A model generated the notes under the pieces. The model was not told where the DNA came from, made no database searches, and worked only from the letters and a program-made list of their open reading frames with translations. A program made the translations under genes and the position numbers. This document shows, piece after piece, positions 9,743 through 22,712 of a DNA stretch of 64,000 nt (positions within the stretch are counted from its first letter, which is position 1; each line of letters opens with the position of its first letter). The stretch lies in contig CM074137.1 in NCBI GenBank assembly GCA_037178625.1, positions 1,364,001 to 1,428,000 on the forward strand, given 5' to 3'. The DNA is from Skeletonema tropicum (Eukaryota; Bacillariophyta; Thalassiosirophyceae; Thalassiosirales; Thalassiosiraceae).

Positions 9743-10678
9743 TTAGTGATAGATCGGAGCCCGAATAATCGTTCCTTTACTATCCGCCACACCAATCGCC
9801 CTATCATCCATCTCCGGATTGTGAAATCCTCCCACCGGCTCCTCCACAAAGCAAGCAATATAATTCCCCTGATCATCCATCTGGGCTACATCCAACTGAA
9901 TCATCTCACAACACTCCTCCGGAGTCTTCTCGGCACAATCCCAGGGGCCAATTTCATTCACTTCACCACCAACTCGCCACCCCCATGGATAGTAGATCAT
10001 CCCATCAGCATATATTCCCTCCACGAGCGTCCCGTTAAGGTTGGTCGTGAGGACAACCTTGTAGTAACTGACATCGGTCTCTTCTCGAAGTTTCCGTACA
10101 GAGAGATTGAGGGAGGTGTGATTGTTGAAACTCTCGGAATTGACTGCGACGTAGGCATTGATTTTTTCTTGACAGACTGCGATTGTTTCACCTACGCATT
10201 CTTCGAATCGGTGCTTGCCCAACTGTAAAGTATAGAAGAAGAAAACACAAAGTCAATTAGCGAAAGTATAAAAGGGTTAAATGTAAAGAAGACACATAAG
10301 TCAAACACTCACAAAACGACTAGTCGGAGGTCCACGTCCCTTAGCACTCCATATATTCACCGAAGCTTCCCCACTTGCCACATCTTCCTCTAACATCCTC
10401 TTCCTCTCAATCTGCACCCGCTGCTTCTTATTCAAAGTACTACCCTTGAGACGAAGCTGCCTCGCTTGCAATTCTGCCTCCCAGACATTATCGCTGATGA
10501 GTTGCCTTCGATTTTCAGATGATGATGATGACTGCTCGTTGGATGTTAGGAAAGATAGGAATGACGATTCTTCTTCAATGGTGTAGAATGAGAGGATGCA
10601 GAATACGGATAGGATGAGAGCGATGCGGTTGTGTCTTGCCCGTGTGGACGGTGTGGTACCGTTGTTTCCCTTCACCAT
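9743..10678 (-). CDS. Type II membrane protein of unknown function, two exons
   Basis: Exons are 10313-10678 and 9743-10222, separated by a 90-nt intron (donor GTGAGT, acceptor TTTACAG, phase 0), giving 281 aa. The N-terminus is polar and basic (MVKGNNGTTPSTRARHNR) and runs into one hydrophobic helix (IALILSVFCILSFYTI), so the protein is probably anchored with its C-terminus in the lumen or outside. The lumenal part begins with a Ser run and a basic helical stretch, then has several Cys (FEECVGE, VCQ, WDCAE, ECCEM, IACFVEE) that could form disulfides. No family recognised. It is divergent from the ABCF gene, with 395 bp between the starts. Confidence 0.75.
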
Positions 10679-11073
10679 GGTGGCGTTGTTTTATGCGAGG
10701 GAATAGGCGGTGCGGATGGATTGCAAAACACTGATCGTGAGTCATTTTAGTGACCTTTTTGAGGAAAGCCAGGAGTCTTTGCCTTCTTGTGACCTCTTGT
10801 GAATCACGATAGCTGATAGTAGATGTCCATGCGGGACTCAATGACCCTCCTACAAAGTAGTCGAGTCAAAGATCGCAAGATGCACGCTCTCCATCTGCTC
10901 TCAGTCGAGTCAAAGATCGCAAGATGCTCTCATCTCCTCCGCGCGGCGAGGCGCGCGGTTTGCCGCCGCGCGCCGCCCTCCGCCTCACAAAAATGAAATG
11001 ACGATGAAATCATCTTGTTGATATACGCTATGATAAAGCAGTACATAGTTTGTAATAATAGACAGAGGCAACC
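10679..11073. repeat. Divergent intergenic region with 25-bp direct repeat
   Basis: A 25-bp sequence (core GAGTCAAAGATCGCAAGATG) occurs at 10859-10883 and again at 10903-10927, 44 bp apart. It is followed by a short strongly GC-rich patch (10938-10985, repeated GCGCG/CGCCG). The region separates two divergent genes, so the repeats could be promoter elements. Nothing else is visible. Confidence 0.55.
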
Positions 11074-13678
11074 ATGGCAACCGAAGAGCAACTCAAAGAA
11101 ACCCTCTCCAAAATCTTACTCCAAGATGACGGCGAAGGAGTAGTCGACGGAATAGACGAAGACATCATCGACTACCTCTCCGGAATGCTCCACGAATCTG
11201 GCGTAGAAGATGTGGATGAAACTATCGTTCCTTTCTTAGAATCGTATGGATGTGATGAGGAGTTGGTTCAGGAAGTTTGTACGGCAGTTTCTTCTTGTGG
11301 TGATGCACAATCTGCAGATAATAACAATGGGGGTGCATCTACACTGGTAACCAATGGAGGCAATAACAACAGCAACGAACAATCATCATCCGGAGGAGCC
11401 ATTAAATTAAAGCAAGGAATGATCTCCATGGCATCCACCCTCACCGAACAATCCGACGCCGAACTCGACGCCAATCGGTACATGTGGGGACAAGACAATA
11501 AAGTCATGGCCATGACGAATGAGCAACGTGATGCACATGATTCCACCACCTCGGCGAAGGATAAGCGGAAGCAACGGAAGGAATTGGAGGCAGCGAGACG
11601 GGAATATGAGGCCAAGATGGCTGTATTGAAGGCGCAGGAGGAGGGTGAGGCGGGTAAGGCGTCAGTGAGTCATATGGTCTTGCCGGATTATCGATCTGGA
11701 AGGAATGAGAAGGATATACATTTGAGGAATATATCGCTCAGTTTGGACAATGGGACGCCATTGTTGGATAATGGTGAATTGAAGTTGGCATACAATCGTA
11801 GATATGGATTGGTGGGAAAGAATGGAGTTGGAAAGACCACGTTATTAAAGGCGATTGCTGCATTTGATATTGAGGGTATGCCACGTCATCATCGTATCTT
11901 GCATGTGAGGCAAGAGTTGACACCGTCGGGTGGGGAGGTTAGTGTGTTGAATGCTGTGTTGGAGGCAGATGTGGAGAGAAACACTTTGCTGAAGGAAGAA
12001 AAGGTCTTGTTGAAGCGATTGGAGGGGGCAGATGGTGGAGGCGCAAAGACAGCAGCAGAAGGGTCAGCGTCGGCAGTGAAGGAAAAATTGGAGAAATTAA
12101 AGTCAGCTGATACTGCATCCGATGATTCCTTCAATGCTGATTTGAAACGATTGGAAGAGATCAACAACCGGTTGCAAATTCTAGGATCGGACTCGGCAGA
12201 GAGCCGTGCCTCAATGATCTTGTTTGGGTTGCAATTTACTGCATCAATGATTGAGGGTCCTACATCTGCACTGTCGGGAGGTTGGAGGATGAGAGTTGCG
12301 TTGGCTGCAGCTTTGTTTATTGAACCTGATTTGTTAATGTTGGATGAGCCTGTAAGTACTCATCAACCGTGCTGTGACTAAGTCGTTCTGTTGTTCTGAT
12401 GTGCTACATTTGGAACCTTGACGCTCACATATTCTTGCATTATTCTCATCAGACTAACCATTTGGATCTTGAGGCCGTCCTATGGTTAGAATCATACCTG
12501 CGATCCTATCGGCATACAGTCATTGTGGTAAGTCACGACAGGTCATTCTTGAACGAGGTATGCACGGATACAATCGAATTCAAGGATAGAAAGCTGAACT
12601 ACTACAAGGGTGACTACGATACTTATGTCAAAACGAGTGAAGAAAATGTAAAGAATGCCATGAGAGTGTACCAGGCTTACAAAGACAAGCGAGAGCACAT
12701 GATGGAATTTATTATCAAATTTCGAGCTAGTGCCAATAGAGCGAAGCTTGTCCAAAGTCGCGTGAAGGCTGTTGAGAAGATGGATCTTGAAGCACCCGAG
12801 GAGCCGGTTGTGGAGCAGCTTTGGAGATTTAGCATTCCAAATCCTGGTCCTTTGGGACGTCCAATTATCGCTATTGATGACGTCTGGTTTGATTATGGTG
12901 CTGCTGACGCTAGTACGAAGAAGCCCAAGGAGGAGTGGATATTACAAAAGGTCAACTTTGGGATTGATCTGGAGAGTCGTTTTGGCATCCTAGGTCCAAA
13001 CGGAGCTGGAAAGTCCACCTTGCTGAACCTCATTATGGATCGTCTCACGCCGAACAAAGGACAAATATCACGTAATGGAAACCTCCGCATCGGGCACTTT
13101 ACCCAACACAGTGCCGACAAATTTGACTTGCAACTGTCTGCCGTGGAGAACATGCTCAACATTTTTGAGAAGGCGGACGATCAAGGAATGCGAAGTTGGC
13201 TTGGTAAGTTCCAAATCCAGGGGACTGATGCATTAAAGCCAATGATGATGCTTTCTGGTGGGCAGAAGAGTAGGGTTGCATTTGCATCTTTGGCCTATCA
13301 ACAACCGCATGTGATTATCATGGATGAGCCGGTAAGTGAGCTCATTGAGCACTTCTTTGACATTTCAAATTCATACCTGTTTTCTTTTTATAGCTAGGCT
13401 AATGATTTCACTTGCTATCCTTTTTTCAGACTAACCACTTGGACATGGAGTCCATCGACGCCCTTGTCGAAGCAGTACAAGACTTCAACGGAGGTCTCGT
13501 CGTTGTAAGTCACGACGAACACTTCATTACCTCCACCTGTAAAGAATTATGGGTAGTTGGAAATGGAGTCGTGACGAAATGTCGTGGAGACTTTACCGAG
13601 TACAAAAAGGATACTTTGAAGCGTACAGAGAAGAGGATTGCGGATAGTGTCAAGAGTTTAAGCGCGATCAACAACTAG
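11074..13678 (+). CDS. ABCF-type ATPase (GCN20/ABCF3-like), three exons
   Basis: Exons 11074-12351, 12453-13331 and 13430-13678 (introns 101 and 98 nt, both phase 0) give 801 aa. The N-terminal 80 residues are helical and acidic, as in the GCN1-binding region of GCN20/ABCF3. Then come two ABC cassettes without membrane segments: Walker A GKNGVGKTT (about 247), signature LSGGW (400), Walker B LMLDEP (421-426), H-loop SHDRSF (about 452); then Walker A GPNGAGKST (about 607), signature LSGGQ (about 692), Walker B IIMDEP (714-719), H-loop SHDEHF. ABCF proteins act on ribosomes, and GCN20-type members help activate the GCN2 stress kinase. Both introns fall between DEP and TNHLD. The protein is slightly longer than yeast GCN20 (752 aa). 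The ATG lies in the context AACCATGGC. Confidence 0.93.
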
Positions 13679-13835
13679 AGACACAGTGTGATGATTGACT
13701 ACAACATATTGCTAACTTCTAATCTAATCATTGTGATACAAGCTCTCTATACTATCTTTTCTATTCAAATTTTGTTCATTCTTTCTACAATGCAAATAAT
13801 ATACATACAATAGCATATCACCACCTCGTATTTCC

Positions 13836-15164
<1,329 letters not shown>

Positions 15165-15510
15165 GGCTACACACTTGTTGTGATGATACTTACGACCAAT
15201 CTCGGAGACGATGATTAGAAAACTTCACTGGCACAGTTCTTCTTCCGGTCCTTTGCTTACTGTTCTTCCATACTCAGACGGACGATCCCTACGATACAGA
15301 TATAATGTTGTACGCCTTATATCAATTGTTTTGTGTTCACTTTTTGGGAAAAGAAAGGAATGCAATTTGGCGCGCCTCACAAAATCAACGTAGGAACTAA
15401 TACCTAAATTGGCGGTAAGTATCATTCAGAGGAGAACATACTGTGTTCTGATGCATTCCGCACTTCGCTGTCCTACGGAGCTGTGTACTTACGCGTTGGT
15501 TAGCTCGCTC

Positions 15511-15872
15511 TGAAGAGGTCCATACATGAAGTTGCCAGTGTATTGAATTGCAACAAAAGTTATGAAGCCAATTTGAATAATAGACCTTTGTTATTACTGA
15601 CTGAATATCCCTACGTGCTGTGTGAGTGATCAAAGTCTCTCCAGCTGAACAAAAGGAATGTAGACTTATGAATGAGAGATGAGCTAGGCAGCTCGTCTCG
15701 ATGCAGCTGGCGCCGAAGAGGTCCATACATAAATAGTAATGTAGTCAATTGGAATGATAGACCTTTTTTATGATGTATTACTGACTGAATATACTGTGTG
15801 CTGTGTGAGTGACATGAAGTCTCTCAAGCTAAACAAAAGGAAAGCGAGAGACTCATGAAATCGAGATGGAGC
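15511..15872. repeat. Diverged tandem duplication of about 200 bp
   Basis: Two head-to-tail copies begin with GAAGAGGTCCATACAT at about 15511 and 15715. They share later landmarks in the same order: ATAGACCTTT, ATTACTGACTGAATAT, GTGCTGTGTGAGTGA, AAGTCTCTC and AACAAAAGGAA. The copies differ by substitutions and small indels. The surrounding intergenic stretch (15165-16068) has no other visible feature. Confidence 0.8.
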
Positions 15873-16068
15873 TATGACCATCGTGTATAGAATGGGGTTG
15901 TCTGGGGTTGAATGGATATCTTGTGTGACCTATGCAAATGAAACTGAATTTGAACCAAATTTCTTGCGCTTCATAGAGGAGTGTGGCCCACCCAAGTTGA
16001 CTGAAGTTGTAGACGATATATATGAGAGAAGACCATGCCCAATCCTCTGGACAGTGTCTAAATTGGAG

Positions 16069-16645
16069 TTACATTGCATCTCTGGGCGGATAGCGCTCCA
16101 TAAGGCTTTTGCCTGGTGGTAGTCCTGCAAAGACATGGCCAGGACCTTTCCAGTCGGGATCGTCTTCCTTCATAGTCTGCATCATGTCCTCTTGCGCAGC
16201 AGGCCATGTCCCTTGTGGCATCCCCTTGCCAGGCATACTCATTTGAATATTCATCATCGCCGCGCCCTGTTCACCAGGCTGGCCTGTCGCAGGATTGAAG
16301 ATAACATTGACAATTAAATCCCCGTTAGAGCGATGTTCATTGAAAAAAGATTCTTTGGTGAAATTGCGGAGGAAGTCTGTAAACAGATTCACCTCAAACG
16401 AGGGAGGTAACACACAAAAGTTGACAGAAACCACGCAATCGAGTATATATGTCCCAGCCATTGATGCTCGCATGACACAAAACAGCTGGAATTGATTCAC
16501 AGAACATTTGCTTTGCTGCTCCCAATACTTTGTCGCTCTGCTTCTGCACTTTGGCCTCTTTCTTGTCGCTTCCAAGAACTCTAGAAGTGGCAGCATCAGT
16601 CACATCGTCGGCGTCTTGTTGTTTCAACAACTTATTCTCCTTGGC
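16069..16645 (-). CDS. Small protein of unknown function, at least two exons; 5' end unresolved
   Basis: The 3' exon (16069-16376) and a middle exon (16501 up to about 16645) join through a 124-nt intron (donor GTGAATC, acceptor TTTACAG, phase 1), which restores one frame: ...AAKQMF-Y-FLRNFTKES... Upstream of 16645 the frame meets TAG, so another intron must end there or the model is wrong. A possible first exon is the ATG at 16884 (ATGAGA then GTGTAAG), but I cannot prove it. The product would be about 153 aa: a charged helical N-half (KKEAKVQKQSDKVL) and a Met/Pro/Gly-rich C-half ending RYPPRDAM. No signal peptide, membrane segment or recognised domain. Confidence 0.5.
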
Positions 16646-17605
16646 CTATCTCCGCACTGTACTGACGTCGTTTTTTGTTGGCTATATCTGAAGAAAGTAA
16701 TGAGAAAACAAAGAGTGTAAGAGAGGTGCAGTTGGACATTGACAAATGAGCTATATTCACACAAGATGGAAGTGTATCTTCGACGTCCCCCCTGTTGTGT
16801 AGCTGTAGCTGTAGAGTAGACGTTCATTTCATTTCTAATCACACACATAAAAATTTATCTGACTGGCCCCACTTACACTCTCATGGTAGGAAGATTCAAT
16901 AGTATTACACCGGGCGGCAGCAGCGATGCAGCTGTAGCACTTGATAGACACACTCAGCTCGTGTGTTTTGTGATAGATGTGTGGTGGCGACGAAATCGAA
17001 GATTCTGGATTCTGGACGGACCGAAAGTTGAGACAGCGAGTACCGGTAGGGAACAAACACGTGTGCTGTCTCTCTTGTCTCGCTCGCGGAAAAAAATGGT
17101 AAATGACTTCGGTCATCGCTAGGCGTATCGGGATAGCGGGCGCATGGGCGTGCCCACAAGAGGGACTGGTTTGACAGGAGGCTTGACGGGAGATTTTGGA
17201 TGATTTTGTGTCGATATTCGGGGATTTTGCCCGCATTTTAGCTCATTTTCACCTGATTTTCTGTAGTTGTGGGCCCCACGTGGGCAACGCCCAGAATAGG
17301 GTATGAAAAGCGCCCGCTATCCCGATACGCCTAGTCATCGCTGTGTTCCATGTGACATAATGGTCACAGTCATGCATGCTGTATATTATCATCACTACGT
17401 CTTATATTATTTGTGCAATACATACAATAGCTTTACTTTTTGCTTTTTCCTTCGCTCATAATCATAAAACTTGTGCTTGTGCAGCCATCTCCAGCCACCT
17501 GCTCTACACTCCTATCTGTGGTGGCTGAGCATAGACAACAAAGACGATCATATATGTAACAGAAATTTTAAAGTACGTCTGGTGGGCCCTACAAAGACGA
17601 TCAGA
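16646..17605. other. Intergenic region containing a MITE
   Basis: Between the small minus-strand gene and the GT90 gene lies nearly 1 kb without a coding frame of note. The only clear structure is the inverted-repeat element at 17119-17334. A possible tiny first exon of the minus-strand gene lies at 16879-16884. Confidence 0.5.
17119..17334. mobile_element. MITE, 216 bp, 25-bp perfect TIRs
   Basis: Terminal arms 17119-17143 and 17310-17334 are perfect 25-bp inverted repeats beginning CTAGGCGTATCGGGATAGCG. Pairing continues inward with one gap (GGGCGTGCCCAC against GTGGGCAACGCCC). The element is flanked by the direct repeat TCATCG (17113-17118 and 17335-17340), the likely target duplication. 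There is no coding capacity. Size, TIRs and target duplication together define a miniature inverted-repeat element. The superfamily is unknown because the duplication length is ambiguous (6-7 bp). Confidence 0.88.
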
Positions 17606-18110
17606 ATGATGGTTGAGACACGAAAAAGAAACAACGTTGTATCAGCCGGAGATGAAACAGCCACAACCTCCGACTCTGAGATTTCCTCCTCGAAATCGTC
17701 AAGAACAGCCAGTAGTACCGATCGACGCTATGGATCATTTGCAGTGGCAGCTATAGTCCTGCTCATCTTCGCCTTGGCAATACAAAGCTCCCGACAACCT
17801 CAAAATACGTCGAGTCAAACAACTAATAACTACAATGAAATCATGCCAGAAATGCCAATCGATGTCAAAATACCAATCGATAATAGCAACACTACACTAC
17901 TAAGAAGAAATTTGCGATCCATGAATTTCATCGACAGACGTAACCCAGACGATTTGAAACGTCTACACAACAACGCAGGCACGTACATTGATCCGCAAAC
18001 GACACAATATCGTCAACAAAATCCACTAAACGATGATGATTACAAGATTGACGCATTAGTGAAACCAGATGGATATCCTTGGCATCGCTGGGCCAAAAGT
18101 ATTACTATGC

Positions 18111-18142
<32 letters not shown>

Positions 18143-19380
18143 CCTGATGATAGTTATCCACTCAACACACAAAAGTATGTCAATATACTCGCTCGACTAG
18201 GCAATGGTGAAAATCAACTGGGAGATGTTTCTCCTCAGAATTATACACAGAACGGTGTACCCATTGACGAGGACACGGTACGGATGCACGGGATGGTTCG
18301 ACCATACATAATTAGAAATGGGACAGTGTTACGACCTGAGGGAAGAACGGGTATGTTTGTTACATTGGTCCAACGTGCGTTGGAGTTGGCTGGGACGTTG
18401 AAAGAGGAGGATGCAAGGATGAAAGCACTGTATGAGGGTGAATTACCAATGATATTTGATGCAAATGACTACCCTTGGTGTGGTGATGATCTTGTACCGA
18501 TATTTAGACTGAATGCAATCAGAAGTAGGAAGTGCATGCATTCATGGCCTGTAATGTCACTGACCTACTTCAACGATCCGACAAATTTCCAATTGGCTGA
18601 TTCGCCGTACCAATGGGATGGCTTGATGACTGAATGGGATGAGAAGTATCCATGGGAGAGCAAGATTGACAAGGTTGTGTGGAGAGGGAGAATCACAGGT
18701 TACACATATAAGGATGGAGAGCGGCCACGACAAAAGCTGGTTCAGTATGCTCGCGATTATTTGGATGTCATGGATATCAAACCCTCCACTTCGAAGAGTA
18801 AAATGCCACAGGATGACTTTCAGAGGTACAAGGCCATCTTGGACATTGACGGTAATGCTTGGTCTGCTCGTTTTGGGAAGCTGTTGTAAGTACTGAACGA
18901 TGCTTGTGGCTTTGCATTATCACTCTCTCTTTTCCTACATAAGTATGCCATTCTCACTCTTGTGATGTCACGTTTCAAATCAATGACAGGTGCTATAACT
19001 CGGTTGTAATCAAAGTGGAAAGCTCCTATGTTGGGTATTGGGAAAAAGAGATCAAACCATGGGTACATTACATTCCAGTGGAGGCTGATTTCTCTGACCT
19101 GGAAAAGACTGTGAGATATGTGATGGATTCCCAAAACGCGGAACAGATTCAACAAGTTATTAAAAATGGCCAGGCGTTCTGCAGAACAAAGCTCACCATG
19201 GAACAGTACACTGTTGACATGTTATGGACGCTGCTGGCGTATCGGGAACTCATTGCGGGCTCACCTGATTTTATGGAGGAGTGGGAAGGTAATGAAGCTG
19301 CTTACTCAATGCCTGCTTTAGATATGAGGCCCTGGAAAAGCAGGGCGCAGGCTGAAGCTGAGGCACAGGCTATGGCTTGA
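17606..19380 (+). CDS. GT90 (CAP10/POGLUT-like) glycosyltransferase, two exons
   Basis: Exons 17606-18885 and 18990-19380, with a 104-nt intron (GTAAGT...GACAG, phase 2), give 556 aa. The start at 17606 gives a type II Golgi/ER enzyme: a polar Ser/Thr-rich tail, then the helix FAVAAIVLLIFALAIQS at about 46-64, then a lumenal stem with an 11-Gln run (CAA repeat, 18110-18142). The catalytic part contains WRGRITGYTYKDGERPRQKL, YKAILDIDGNAWSARFGKLL, and after the splice SVVIKVESSYVGYWEKEIKP and WVHYIPVEADFSDLE. These are the hallmark blocks of family GT90 (CAP10-like sugar transferases, including protein O-glucosyl- and xylosyltransferases). The intron splits the conserved LL-CYNSVV block, and the joined sequence supports the model. 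Donor and acceptor sugars cannot be told from sequence. Confidence 0.9.
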
Positions 19381-19476
19381 TTACATTAGGTTGGAACATT
19401 TAGTAGTTCATTATTGTACTGAAATAATTTGCTTGGGAATATGCATAGCCAGTATATTGGCTATTTTACAACACTT

Positions 19477-21785
19477 TTAGCCCTCGATTGGCTCTTGCCC
19501 TCCACCTCCTTGTGGTTGAATATCATGAATCAGTCGTTTATCGAGGACTAGTCCAGTAGCATCACCATTCACACCATCTGCCGAAATATCATCTCGAAAG
19601 CGACGCCATCTCGGAAGCCATTTCCAACGCTTCTTCTCAAAGAATAGCGGTCCGAATCGCCATCCAACGTAGACATCTTCCATTGTATCTGTGTCAGTAA
19701 TGGATAGAGACAAAACCGTTTTGATCAATAAACAACGAAAAGACAGAAAGAAGCAACGGAAGTATAAATTTACTCACAAACTTTCTGCGTAAAAAGAAGA
19801 GAATTGCTTGCTGATGATGTTCCTTTGAAGGTAATACTAATCTTGTGAAAGTCCACCAATGATGCAATCATGTCTTGGTAAGTATTGAGGTCTGCATCCC
19901 AAACGCCATCTCGTTTCAGTTTTTCGCGTACAGAATGTTTGAGTAACGGTGAGTTTGCATTCAACGTGTGACGTAGATACCAAACCTTATTCATGTAAGG
20001 ATTTGTTGATTGCTCTAACTCGAGTGGGAAGTAAATCCTTCCCTCGGGAGTGGCTTGTTGTCCTTTGCCGGTGTCATTTTCTTGAACAATAATTGCAGTT
20101 TGCTTAATGGACTCTGAGAGACAGATTTGTTGCCGATTTATTCTTTCAGCGGACCTTGATCTCCTATGAGAAGGGTCGACGATTTCTAAAATCGCATCGG
20201 CATTTTCTTCTTCGCGCTTTGAGGACTCATCAGAATCCAAAGAGGAGAATTTGTACAGTCTTGCTGGGGCACTCGTTTTCATCGCTGCCTTGGCAGCATT
20301 GTAGAAATTCTGCTTCCTTTTGCTAGAAGCTCTAGAGAGAGTGGTGCTGCCTGAAGTTGTGTTGTTATGCTCTGAAAACTCATCCATCGAATGTGATTTA
20401 GTAACAAACTCTTTGTACAATTCCGGAGAATGTTGAGTTTCGCTACTCATCAAATCTGCATGCTTTCCAGATAACGATACCAACGCAGCACAAGATGCAT
20501 TCCTCACTGCTCGGGATTTGTGGTTCGCATGGTCATTGATAATACGGAATTCCAAAAATGGATATGGAACGGCCTCGCCTTCAAGAGAACCTAAACCAAA
20601 CCCCATTTTGCGGTAGCTATCCATACTTGCACCTCTATCAGCGTCAATCGTGGCGAACTGAAGACACACACTCGAGCTGAATGTCACACTTGCTTTGGTA
20701 AGTACACGCTCCAGCTTGGAGAAGAATATTGCAGCACTGAGACTGTTGAATAGCAAACCTATGAATGCAAAGAAGGAACAACACACCCGTATAGGATAGC
20801 AATCCTCCCCTGATGGTGCCACTTGTCCATATCCAACAGTGGTGAACGTCGTCCAAGACAATTCGAACGCCATTTCAAACACTGATTCAGTCTCAAATAC
20901 AAAGTTGCATCTCCCATCGGATGCCCTTTCCATGGCCACCACTACACCAGCAAATGCAAAGACCAGAGTATAATATGCCGTCAAACAAATGGCCAACACC
21001 GCAAAAAAGGAAGATTGATAAATCCATATCACAAAATCTTGGCCGTATCCGTTCATGGTGTAAATTATGGATTCGATGAATGTAGTATTCTCTTCCGGCG
21101 GTGCAATAAAGTATTGATTTTCCAAAGTAGTGATTGTAGAGGACCTTTTTCTGTACCGTTTCATGGGTGAGCAGGCCAATAATACATATTGCCACCCACT
21201 GAATAATGATGCTTGTCGGATTTGTTGTGTTTCGTCTCTAATATTTTTGCCTTCGTTTTCATTATTTCCATCCACTTGATTAATTACATTGTCTTGGGTA
21301 TCCTCATAATTATTATTATTTGTTGGTGCTTCATGCTGTTGGTGCTGCTGCTGTTCATGATTTTGATTACTATGGAAAGAGGCAATCGATCTAGAAAGCT
21401 CCGTACTCCTCAACGAAAATTGAATGTTCGAATCCGATCCAGATAGGGTTGAATCCACACTTGTCCGCAGCGAAGTGTTGGTCGGCGTTGCCAGAACTCC
21501 ATTATTCATGCGATTTACAGCCCTCTCCTTTCGTTTTTTTGTTCGGGTGTACGATGCAGATTCAGATGACCAAGCGGAGTGAGATGAGTGATAGGACGAT
21601 TTATTATTAAGTCCATTATTTGCACCATCACTGACAGCCCTTTTTATATTTGGCATGGGTAAATCATCTTCCTCGCCGCCGGAAAAAATATCATTATCAT
21701 CGAGAGAGCTCACGCTTTTCACGTCGGGAGAGCTGACGCTTTTACCGTCAGTTTCATGGGGCTGCTCATCAGTCACAATCACCAT
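19477..21785 (-). CDS. Inward-rectifier-type (Kir-like) potassium channel, two exons
   Basis: Exons 19778-21785 and 19477-19688 joined by an 89-nt intron (GTGAGT...GACACAG, phase 1) give 739 aa. Layout: a long Ser/Asn/Gln-rich cytosolic N-terminus (about 1-190); a first helix (SSFFAVLAICLTAYYTLVF); a pore loop with the K+ selectivity filter in SWTTFTTVGYGQ (about 310-320); a second helix (VCCSFFAFIGLLFNSLSAAI); and a cytosolic beta-rich domain (FLEFRIINDHANHKSRAVRN ... SITFKGTSS ... EDVYVGWRFG). Two helices plus such a tail is the Kir plan. The spliced junction restores the typical Kir stretch before W-G-x-R-F. Long acidic/Ser inserts interrupt the tail. Animal Kir channels are about 360-500 aa, so this one is enlarged mainly at the N-terminus and in loops. 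Confidence 0.86.
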
Positions 21786-22712
21786 GACTTCACAGAGACC
21801 GTGTCTTTAGATGTAAAAAACAGTCAATTACGAGTGCTGATAAAAGGCAAATTTCTTTTGATCCTTCAATGAGCACTCCTGTAATACTCCACCGCAGTGA
21901 CGCCCTTGCTCGTTCGTTCGTGTTGCGTGTAAGAAGTTATTATTCTACAGTGTATCGCCCACGTCGGCATAAATGCGAAGGTAGAACCAGCCGCCGATTG
22001 TGGTAAAAGTATGTGAATGCGATCGAGCAACACTGTGACCTCACTGTGACCTTGCCCGCCCTCGTGATTCGATGTGTCTTCGCGATGGTAGATACCGCTC
22101 TATGACAGGGAGGCAGTAGTGATCATCATATCCAATACCGCTGTGACATGTCGGAAGGTTACTTAAAAGGGAGTGTAAATAGAGAAACAAACTTTACTTT
22201 TAAATGGAGGGGCTTGGGGCGGGCTCGGGGTGTTCCCGAAGGCGCCCTTGGGAGTGTTGGGTACGAATTGGTTGACGTAAGTCGATGGCGAACGCTTTGG
22301 TTCAGGCGAGAACGATTTGTTGGAGAAAGTGGATCTTGAGCCTTATTTACCCTTGATCTTGGGGGTGGGTATATTAATACGGTGTAGGAGTAGCCGTAGA
22401 ATTTCTGTGGGCTTTGGATGAGGATAGGATGCATGGCATGTGCATATGCTTGCATGCTTACCTATTTACATACTACTGTGAACAGCACAGGTACTATCAA
22501 TCACTTCAGATAGATAGATAGATCGATCGATAGATAGATAGATAGATTACTTGGAGATAATGGCAAACAAACAATATGTACAATGAAGATGAGAAGTTCT
22601 TCGCTGGGTCTGTTACATTGCTACTGTGATTGCACCATGAGTTGTTTAGATTACAAAGATACCTACTTACACGAATTTAACACTGTCTCGTTAGTTGGAA
22701 TATAACATTTGA
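21786..22712. other. Intergenic region, no gene seen
   Basis: 0.9 kb between two minus-strand genes. No open frame here has a recognisable domain. The only feature is a GATA-type microsatellite at 22508-22547. Confidence 0.5.
22508..22547. repeat. GATA/GATC microsatellite
   Basis: Tandem GATA units interrupted in the middle by GATCGATC, about 40 bp in all. Confidence 0.95.

Noticed and set aside
17471..17605. Upstream extension of the GT90 frame
   Set aside because: It has no ATG in frame; the ATG at 17606 directly precedes the type II anchor.
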